This document shows, piece after piece, positions 58,642-61,715 of a stretch of DNA of 64,000 nucleotides. This DNA comes from Diphasiastrum complanatum (lineage: Eukaryota > Streptophyta > Lycopodiopsida > Lycopodiales > Lycopodiaceae), in NCBI GenBank assembly GCA_029204225.1, contig CM055106.1, positions 45,481,180-45,545,179 on the forward strand, written 5' to 3'. Position 1 is the stretch's first letter. The number at the start of each line of letters is the position of its first letter. The position numbers were made by a program, and so were the translations under genes. The notes beneath the pieces are model-generated. The model was not told the origin of the DNA. It did not search any database and worked only from the letters and a program-made list of their open reading frames with translations.

Positions 58642-61054
58642 CTGGATTGCGATCGCAATATAGATCACATTTCAGAATATTTGACTATGATTTTCTAGAT
58701 CATTGCAATTTTTCTTTTTTGATTGGTTATTTTATTAAGCAAGATACACACTTGTTAATGGCTTATAGCAACAACAACGAATAGCTGGTACCTGGACAAC
58801 ATAGTCACTAGCGTATGTTTTCACTAAGAAAGATCCGCTAGGGTCCACTATGTGTAAGATAGGGGCTGAAGTCTACTTGAGAGTCCCAATTGACTCTAAA
58901 ACCCTCAAATCAAGGGGTTTATTTTATTTTGTTTTTATATGCGTTTCGAAACGCTAGTGCTGGAATGTAGATGTAGTGTAATGTGTTTTGCTACATCTAT
59001 TGATATATTATGTAGTTGTTAAGGAACTTTTGGAATGTGTTTTAGAATGCACTTTGGATATTAGGGTTAGGGTTTTTTGGAATGCACAATTTATAATTTT
59101 TTATATTATTTGAAATTTTTTGGCTAGGAGGTAGCTCAAGGCAATATGTAATAAGGCTATGTCACTCAAGAATAAGGAACGGTCTATAATAAAGTAGAAA
59201 ACTTCACATGTCGACGATGGTGATCAAAATTTGACTTATAAGCAACTACTATTTCCTCTCAAGGTGCTCTTGCTCATATACATGTTCCTATTGCATTCCT
59301 CCTTGATGCCTTTTTTTTTTGCTAATAATGGGTCCTTTTCTACTTTGCCTATATATGACATGGATTGCAGGTCTTATTTACTTAGTGGACATTTGTATTT
59401 TCAGCCATGCAGTGTTTTATTCATGTATAGCCCTACTTTTATTGACTTATTATGTAGAGTGGGGTGCACTATTTTCCCTTCAAAAGTCCCGCCTCTCTTG
59501 ATTGTGGAATCTCATTTTAGTGTTCCTCAATTGAGTATCAGTAGGCCCTATGTACCTTCATTTTTCAGCTATTTTTGCAATCCTTTTAAAAAACCTTGCC
59601 ATCCTGATTGAAAACATCTACTTGTCCTTTCAAATAGCTAAAAAGAGTTCTCGAGTTTTATTCTGCTTAGGTGCACACATAACATGGTAAATAAAAGTTC
59701 AATTTTGGGTTTTGTAACAAAAACTAGTACACAATTTGCTTGCCTAATGACACCTCTACATAACGATTAGGTCTTTTAGTTGTTGTTTTGAACAATCTTA
59801 TGGTATAATTATTCTTTTTTTTTTCCCTTTTCCCTCTTTCTCATTCTTTGCTTCAAATTTGATCATGTAATTTGATTATCTGTTGAAGTCAATGTGTAGA
59901 ACACTTTCATAATCCAATTATTTTCTCCAAAGTATTCATTATTAATCGCTAAGACAACTTATTCCCTCAAATATTTTAACTTGGATAAGCGTTTATTACA
60001 CGACCCTAGGTTGTTTGATTTAGGGTAGAAATCTCTCTCAAATTATTCTCAATCTACATATTGCACGAATAAACTAGTTTTTGCAAAATACCTTCATAAA
60101 CGTTTTACATTATCATGTAATTACCTGGATACATCTTACATATGAGTTTGTTATTATCTGATGTGACCACCCTCATCTATTGTTGTGGTAATTTGCTCTA
60201 AGAGTTGATTTATTGTAGTCATTAGATGCTTATCCAAGGAGTTCAATGCAATTTGTTCATGTTTGAAAGACAAACATAATTTGTAGAATTTCAATTGAGT
60301 CCCACCTCTTTGCTTCACAAATTTTGGCACTTCAACGTTTCATTTATTGGCATGGTATATTCGTATAATGTTGTCTTTTGGTATGCCATGACTAGATGGG
60401 AACCTTATGTATAAGTGCTTGGCTCTAAATCATTTGAAGATATGATGCCTAATATTTGGTGGAATTGCTCCCCTTGTTTAATTAGTTTTAACATTTCTCT
60501 TTTTCCTATAGTAAGGTGATATAAGTCCTTAGATAATCTCCATTATTTTGGATGTACAACACCACTAATTTTTTTTCTCAATTCTCTCATTCTTCGCACC
60601 TTGGGCAATACAAGTGTATTTTTTAGATTGCTTGCTTTAAAACATTTTACACTAGAATGCTTGAGTTTGGTTTCACCACTTTTTCTTAAGTGTGCATAAT
60701 ATGTTGAATTTCGATGATATATTCAGTAACTTAAACATGTAAACATAGTATGAAAGCTAAACTTTTAAGTTAATAGTTTGGTATAGTTCTTATTATAATA
60801 TCTACGTACTATATCATGTTTAGCAAAAATACATCTATATGCAACCATGATTTCCATATGTTTTGCAGGTAGCATTGAATTGGTGTTTATGCAAAGGTGT
60901 TATTCCAATACCAGGTGTGAAGAACATCAATCAAGTCAAAGACAATATTGGTGCACTTGGATGGCGCCTCTCAACTGATGAAATATCTCAACTTGAGTAT
61001 GCAGCTGCTCAATCACCGAAATCAATGGTCCAAAATATTTTTCAAACCAAATAA
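24437..61054 (+). CDS. PLR1: Chloroplast pyridoxal reductase (aldo/keto reductase), 8 exons, complete
   Basis: Predicted to reduce pyridoxal to pyridoxine with NADPH in the plastid (vitamin B6 salvage). The joined exons give 381 residues, close to the 365 of Arabidopsis PLR1 as I recall it. Residues 1-45 are rich in Ser, Ala and Pro with few acidic residues, like a transit peptide, and lead into the WPW motif that in PLR1 precedes the barrel. Barrel motifs: [12 protein letters not shown] (64-75), [12 protein letters not shown] (102-113), [10 protein letters not shown] (143-152), GQLHWST (177-183), [33 protein letters not shown], and the C-terminal [12 protein letters not shown]. The AKR catalytic tetrad is Asp105, Tyr110, Lys145 and His180. 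All seven introns are GT-AG and every exon joins in phase without a stop. The ATG at 24437 is the first after an in-frame TAG (24404). Introns of 9.9, 0.9, 8.0, 3.8, 9.8, 0.1 and 3.0 kb are mostly filled with transposons. Confidence 0.93.
24602..25266 (+). other. Intron 1, first part, no feature
   Basis: AT-rich intron sequence following the exon 1 donor. No transposon motif is readable before the gypsy protease at 25267. Confidence 0.6.
25267..26125 (+). pseudogene. Ty3-gypsy protease-to-RT entry fragment (intron 1)
   Basis: An open frame at 25267-25542 matches the C-terminal gypsy protease block ([22 protein letters not shown]). After a degraded linker, the entry to reverse transcriptase appears as [10 protein letters not shown] and [12 protein letters not shown] (about 25955-26020), then frame-shifted traces of [18 protein letters not shown] (about 26065-26120). 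It ends where an opposite-strand gypsy fragment begins. Confidence 0.78.
26136..26800 (-). pseudogene. Ty3-gypsy RT and RNase H fragment (intron 1)
   Basis: The minus strand reads [28 protein letters not shown] and the catalytic box [12 protein letters not shown] (about 26615-26650), then the RNase H entry [19 protein letters not shown] (about 26240-26300). The FVDD box is intact, but flanking frames are broken and the element is truncated on both sides. It meets a + strand gypsy fragment tail to tail at about 26130. Confidence 0.85.
26941..27056 (-). repeat. Fragment shared with the copia-derived element at 37.4 kb
   Basis: About 115 bp are nearly identical to 37364-37466, differing mainly by a short A insertion. 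At 37.4 kb the sequence lies inside the two-LTR element. The shared piece is flanked here by different sequence. Confidence 0.85.
27057..27628 (-). other. Copia leader-like region
   Basis: Non-coding stretch lying immediately inside (minus sense) the LTR and primer site at 27629-28026, hence probably the untranslated leader of a truncated copia element. No gag is readable. Confidence 0.4.
27629..28026 (-). repeat. Copia LTR with primer-binding site
   Basis: The LTR spans 27641-28026 (386 bp), bounded by TGTTGAAATAAATG and GGAATTTGTCA on the minus strand. A primer site TGGTATCAGAGC (27629-27640 on the minus strand) directly abuts it. The family differs from the four LTRs at 29.9-45.0 kb. Confidence 0.8.
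28027..28789. other. Short degenerate direct repeats, no gene
   Basis: TTTTCTAGAGGTTGCCCATCC occurs near 28186 and again about 46 bases on. GTACCTG(T/C)ACAT...TCAAAGA(G/A)AGGTCAGT occurs near 28468 and 28553. Nothing coding is recognised. Confidence 0.5.
28790..29760. repeat. Possible degraded LTR with repeated AATCTCGTGTAAAA motif
   Basis: The 14-mer AATCTCGTGTAAAA occurs at 28852 and 28904 and also in the copia LTR at 3857-3870, with similar flanking TTTTCGCC/TTTTTGCC words. The rest of the region has no coding content. Orientation and ends are unresolved. Confidence 0.3.
29849..30294 (-). repeat. Copia LTR family L, copy 1, with primer-binding site
   Basis: LTR 29862-30294 (433 bp), starting TGTAGGAAATCAAAG and ending TTATTTCTAACA on the + strand. 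The primer site (minus strand TGGTATCAGAGCC, 29849-29861) adjoins it. Essentially nothing of the internal region is left. The right edge is fused directly to gypsy integrase coding, so the copy landed in, or recombined with, that element. Confidence 0.9.
30295..31263 (+). pseudogene. Ty3-gypsy integrase C-terminus and polypurine tract
   Basis: From the left edge, broken integrase-core traces give way to [22 protein letters not shown] (about 30567-30630), FELNHGFQ, then the C-terminal chromodomain-adjacent block [11 protein letters not shown] and [24 protein letters not shown] (about 30827-30970), [12 protein letters not shown], and ILEWR at the end. Stops occur near 30594 and 30771. A purine-rich tract AGGAGGAAAAGAG (31251-31263) precedes TGTTGGGATC, which marks the 3' LTR. 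The family differs from the four-knuckle elements. Confidence 0.88.
31264..31925 (+). repeat. 3' LTR of the gypsy element
   Basis: Starts TGTTGGGATCCAGTCAGGGATCC directly after the polypurine tract. The right end is not precise and is put at about 31925 because LINE sequence begins near 31935. Length is about 660 bp. Confidence 0.5.
31935..32615 (+). pseudogene. LINE C-terminal fragment, + strand
   Basis: The + strand reads [18 protein letters not shown] (about 32033), then the zinc-binding block [21 protein letters not shown] (about 32150-32215). This aligns with the minus-strand LINE at 62.0-62.57 kb (LGQLRVSSHQLAIETGRF; EHFIFRCPVYYEVRGRYHCLF). The usual first CxxC pair is degraded. No (GA)n tail is seen at its right end, unlike the intronic minus-strand copies. 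Confidence 0.8.
32616..33432. other. GGGAAAC-rich stretch, no gene
   Basis: Between about 32628 and 32990 the words GGGAAAC, GTTTCCC and GGAAATGCATTTCC recur in both orientations, suggesting a degraded fold-back element. Coding is not supported. Confidence 0.4.
33433..33575. repeat. About three copies of a 47-bp tandem repeat
   Basis: Units beginning (G/A)TTGCT(A/G)C start at 33433, 33480 and 33526 (periods 47 and 46), with a shared core GAGTTCTT(G/T)CAAAC(T/A)TGTG. It is degenerate and lies inside intron 1. Confidence 0.75.
33576..34480 (+). other. End of intron 1
   Basis: AT-rich, with a palindromic hairpin at about 34128-34170 (ATTTCGAA...TTCGAAAT outer arms) about 310 bases before exon 2. 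No gene. Confidence 0.5.
34481..34709 (+). CDS. PLR1: Pyridoxal reductase exon 2
   Basis: Residues 56-131 plus one base. It follows an AG acceptor (AAATAG|GTG) and ends CAG|GTAATG. It holds [12 protein letters not shown], catalytic Asp105 and Tyr110 in FDTADSYG, and [11 protein letters not shown]. Acceptor phase 0, donor phase 1. Confidence 0.95.
34710..35588 (+). other. Intron 2
   Basis: 879 bp with GT-AG ends. No recognisable transposon, the second shortest intron of the gene. Confidence 0.8.
35589..35682 (+). CDS. PLR1: Pyridoxal reductase exon 3
   Basis: Residues 132-162 plus two bases. Acceptor CTGTAG|GATC, donor GCAA|GTATGG. It contains catalytic Lys145 in [10 protein letters not shown]. 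The donor is weaker than the others, but phase and family alignment require it. Confidence 0.93.
36235..39172 (-). mobile_element. Deleted copia element with two LTRs and 5-bp target duplication (intron 3)
   Basis: Two family-L LTRs (3' LTR 36235-36658; 5' LTR 38721-39172) bound about 2.06 kb. The pentamer CTATC lies immediately outside both ends (36230-36234 and 39173-39177), a perfect target-site duplication, so this is a single insertion. The primer site TGGTATCAGAGCC (minus strand, 38708-38720) abuts the 5' LTR. The interior is a non-coding leader and then a gag relic on the minus strand ([16 protein letters not shown] and [20 protein letters not shown] at about 37660-37830). Protease, integrase and reverse transcriptase are absent. 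The 3' LTR lacks its first ~32 bases and the polypurine tract, so the deletion ran from gag or pol into the LTR. Both LTRs share the same AAG-rich expansion, consistent with one insertion. Confidence 0.92.
39178..39839. other. Intron 3, no feature
   Basis: No transposon motif is readable between the copia element and the LINE fragment. Confidence 0.5.
39840..40430 (-). pseudogene. LINE fragment: linker and RT N-terminus (intron 3)
   Basis: On the minus strand the region between endonuclease and reverse transcriptase reads [19 protein letters not shown] and [10 protein letters not shown]. It is followed by the first RT motif region [20 protein letters not shown] and [19 protein letters not shown] (about 39900-40080). 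The typical KAPGxDG reads KARDIED, so it is degenerate. It is truncated at both ends. Confidence 0.8.
40440..40815 (+). pseudogene. LINE C-terminal fragment, + strand (intron 3)
   Basis: Broken frames include [22 protein letters not shown] (about 40690-40752) and [10 protein letters not shown], matching the zinc-binding and tail blocks of the 62-kb LINE. Opposite strand to the fragment next to it. Confidence 0.65.
41050..42130 (-). other. Unrecognised coiled-coil-like decayed coding region (intron 3)
   Basis: The minus strand, in shifting frames, reads protein-like stretches: [20 protein letters not shown] (about 42010-42070), [14 protein letters not shown] (about 41730), [17 protein letters not shown] (about 41530-41590) and [18 protein letters not shown] (about 41420-41480). 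Heptad-like Leu/Lys/Glu patterns suggest coiled coil. Several stops and shifts separate them. It could be a decayed host-gene copy or the gag of an unfamiliar element. I do not recognise the family. Confidence 0.35.
42131..43700 (+). other. End of intron 3, no gene
   Basis: Ordinary AT-rich intron sequence up to the exon 4 acceptor. No motif is seen. Confidence 0.5.
43701..43824 (+). CDS. PLR1: Pyridoxal reductase exon 4
   Basis: Residues 163-204. Acceptor TTGCAG|AGCC, donor AAAGAA|GTAAAT. It contains catalytic His180 in GQLHWST and then [12 protein letters not shown]. The donor is only about 90 bases before the (GA)n end of a LINE. Confidence 0.95.
43913..45545 (-). mobile_element. LINE copy a, 3' end in (TC)n, split by an LTR (intron 4)
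   Basis: Minus strand from the right: reverse transcriptase C-terminal part with [15 protein letters not shown] (about 45475-45515) and [16 protein letters not shown] (about 45360-45415), then [17 protein letters not shown] and a helix-rich segment to about 44990. An LTR interrupts (44564-44983). Then comes the C-terminal part and a 3' untranslated stretch ending GACATTAATAAAATCTCTCTC followed by about 30 TC units (43913-43976, GA on the + strand). Comparison with copy c shows about 500 bases missing at the LTR. The element is 5' truncated near 45545. Confidence 0.85.
44564..44991 (-). repeat. Copia LTR family L, copy 4, with polypurine tract
   Basis: LTR 44564-44983 (420 bp), same termini as copies 1-3. 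A polypurine tract (minus strand AAGGAGGG, 44984-44991) adjoins its right end, so it is a 3' LTR with only a sliver of internal sequence. It lies within LINE copy a. Confidence 0.88.
45546..46190 (+). other. Intron 4, no feature
   Basis: No motif is recognised between the LINE and the copia fragment. Confidence 0.5.
46190..46790 (-). pseudogene. Ty1-copia protease-preintegrase fragment (intron 4)
   Basis: The minus strand reads [19 protein letters not shown] (about 46640-46700), [20 protein letters not shown] (about 46550-46610) and the preintegrase [13 protein letters not shown] (about 46370-46410). Frame breaks separate the blocks, and the protease active site is scrambled (WFIDYSAYS). Confidence 0.8.
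46890..47310 (+). pseudogene. LINE reverse transcriptase N-terminal fragment, + strand (intron 4)
   Basis: The + strand reads [20 protein letters not shown] and [16 protein letters not shown] (about 47020-47190), then in another frame [14 protein letters not shown] (about 47220-47265), matching the KxGDPxxPxNYRxI block of LINE reverse transcriptases. Truncated at both ends, with one frame shift and several stops. Confidence 0.75.
47611..47712 (+). CDS. PLR1: Pyridoxal reductase exon 5
   Basis: Residues 205-238 in 34 exact codons. Acceptor TATTAG|GGT, donor GCACAG|GTATGT. It reads [17 protein letters not shown] to PLISAQ, including the VGVSNYG barrel strand typical of aldo/keto reductases. 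Confidence 0.95.
47713..48699 (+). other. Start of intron 5, no feature
   Basis: AT-rich intron sequence without readable motifs. Confidence 0.5.
48700..49012 (+). pseudogene. FCP1/NIF-type (HAD) phosphatase-like fragment (intron 5)
   Basis: An uninterrupted frame reads [10 protein letters not shown] (about 48703), [20 protein letters not shown] (about 48745-48810) and [23 protein letters not shown] (about 48865-48933). This pattern (DQ-x-C, a KP-x(3)-L-x-KLW-like helix, then LLIDDSP-x-K/N-x-LLNP-x-N-AIFP) is that of the C-terminal half of plant FCP1/NLI-interacting-factor phosphatases. LIDDSP carries the conserved acidic motif. The N-terminal DLDET-type catalytic half is absent. Open reading continues to about 49299, but that part is not recognisable. 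It is probably a captured or retrocopied gene piece. Confidence 0.6.
49013..50621 (+). other. Intron 5, includes a GGAACG repeat cluster
   Basis: At 49292-49357 GTTC, GGAACG and ACGTTCC words are packed in both orientations. Otherwise no readable feature. Confidence 0.4.
50622..51175 (-). mobile_element. LINE copy b, 5'-truncated, 3' end in (TC)n (intron 5)
   Basis: Minus strand 3' end GACATTAATAAAGC followed by (TC)n, seen as (GA)n at 50622-50708. The body includes the Arg/Asp-rich tail ([13 protein letters not shown]) similar to the C-terminal tail of the 62-kb LINE, without readable RT. Its truncated 5' end meets the (GA)n of copy c directly at 51175. Confidence 0.85.
51176..52668 (-). 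mobile_element. LINE copy c, 5'-truncated, 3' end in (TC)n (intron 5)
   Basis: The tail is the (GA)n at 51176-51226 (+ strand), then the conserved end GACATTAATAAA on the minus strand. The body holds a zinc-binding block [20 protein letters not shown] (about 51800-51862, CxxC start partly changed), then [20 protein letters not shown] (about 52320-52400) and the post-YADD part [19 protein letters not shown] (about 52590-52660). Truncated 5' at about 52668, where a gypsy LTR starts. It is about 1.49 kb long and clearly dead through frameshifts. Confidence 0.87.
52669..53146 (-). repeat. 3' LTR of a minus-strand gypsy element (intron 5)
   Basis: On the minus strand a purine tract AAGGGAGGAAGAA precedes TGTTACGGCCATATTC, and the opposite end closes with GGTCATTACA. 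Length is 478 bp. Terminal TGT...ACA and the tract support the boundaries. Confidence 0.65.
53147..53345 (-). pseudogene. Gypsy chromodomain fragment (intron 5)
   Basis: The minus strand reads [16 protein letters not shown] and [12 protein letters not shown] (about 53215-53310). This is the chromodomain pattern (EYLVKWK...W-x-E) found at the C-terminus of chromovirus-type gypsy integrases, followed by the polypurine tract and LTR. The integrase itself is missing. Confidence 0.72.
53346..55433 (+). other. Intron 5, AT-rich, with a 200-bp tandem duplication
   Basis: Contains the duplication listed separately and no other recognisable feature. Confidence 0.5.
53849..54250. repeat. 200-bp tandem duplication
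   Basis: A unit beginning TG(A/G)(A/G)ATCCATAGGACTCAATAA at 53850 recurs at 54050 (period 200). The copies differ at only a few positions. Inside intron 5. Confidence 0.93.
55434..56036. repeat. GC-rich island, possible solo LTR
   Basis: A block with higher GC than its surroundings, beginning TGTTATGTACCC (55436) and containing TATGTATATAGAGGTGGCCC, which could be a TATA region. No coding, primer site or second copy is seen. The LTR assignment is tentative. Confidence 0.3.
56037..57504 (+). other. End of intron 5, no gene
   Basis: AT-rich intron sequence. No motif beyond the exon 6 acceptor. Confidence 0.5.
57505..57656 (+). CDS. PLR1: Pyridoxal reductase exon 6
   Basis: Residues 239-288 plus two bases. 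Acceptor TTTTAG|GTAC, donor CCTCG|GTTAGT. It contains [19 protein letters not shown] and [14 protein letters not shown], part of the cofactor-binding half of the barrel. Confidence 0.95.
57766..57859 (+). CDS. PLR1: Pyridoxal reductase exon 7
   Basis: Residues 289-320. Acceptor GTGCAG|TAG (the TAG is out of frame) and donor TCACAG|GTATTT. It reads [16 protein letters not shown] and ends in an unusually basic [10 protein letters not shown]. The intron before it is only 109 bp, the sole short intron in the gene. Confidence 0.9.
57955..57994. repeat. Short tandem repeat
   Basis: TTATATACATGTATGTGTGC occurs twice in tandem at the start of intron 7. Confidence 0.85.
58573..58637. repeat. (TA)n microsatellite (intron 7)
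   Basis: About 32 TA units, uninterrupted. Confidence 0.97.
58638..60868 (+). other. Intron 7 remainder, palindrome and telomere-like words
   Basis: A perfect 14-bp palindrome GCGTTTCGAAACGC (58941-58954) and TTAGGGTTAGGGTTT (59061-59075) lie within about 135 bp. No transposon coding is readable in the remainder. Confidence 0.5.
60869..61054 (+). CDS. PLR1: Pyridoxal reductase exon 8 (last)
   Basis: Residues 321-381 and the stop. Acceptor TTGCAG|GTAG. It contains [19 protein letters not shown], the NADP-site strand, and the C-terminal tail [20 protein letters not shown] that marks the PLR family. AATAAA overlaps the stop codon. No clear distal polyadenylation signal is identified. Confidence 0.95.
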   Translation, partial: VALNWCLCKGVIPIPGVKNINQVKDNIGALGWRLSTDEISQLEYAAAQSPKSMVQNIFQTK

Positions 61055-61715
61055 AGTCTAGAATGTCTTACTATATCTTTCGTAGAATTATTTGGTTATG
61101 TAAAGATTAGATTATTTATTCAAAAGTGGAAGTGTTTTTGTTGTTGTTGTTGGATCATTTGAGTTTTGAATAATCAAATCTCTTGGCTGTACTTTGTATC
61201 AAAAGCCAATGGAAAGCAATGACTAGAAAGTAAGGTTCCATTAGAATAAGGTTTCAAGCCTTAAAATATAACATTGATTTTGTCATGCATGTCCAAACTA
61301 CGAGAGATTGTGGCTTACAAGGCATATATATGGAAAACGTTATGTAATGAAAGATAGTTTTGAACCATCAATGTCATAGTTTTAGTAATGTGAACAAGCA
61401 ATTGCAATGAGGAGACTAATGATCCCATATTTTTCCTATCTTTATCATACATATTTATCAATCGAATTTTTTTTTCTTGAAAGGTAAATGCAAGATTGGA
61501 TTCTTTGTTTTGCATTTGCACTCCTATGCCATTGGAAATCTCAAAAAAGGATGCTCACATAGGTATGGCTTGTGACAAATAGTGGGTGGTGTTGGTGTCA
61601 CTACTTTTTGAGAAGGTCCATCTTCAATCCCCCACCACCTTTGAGGTGGAAATGGGGGGGGGGGCGCTATGCCATTGAATACATTACAAGATTAGGAAGG
61701 ATTGATGAGGATAAT
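61055..61715 (+). other. 3' flank of the reductase gene
   Basis: Includes the presumed 3' untranslated region. A run of ten G lies at 61654-61663. No further gene is seen before the LINE tail. Confidence 0.5.

Noticed and set aside
59231..59611. 126-codon hydrophobic frame in intron 7
   Set aside because: Phe/Leu-rich composition follows from T-rich intron DNA. There is no family resemblance and no splice-linked continuation.
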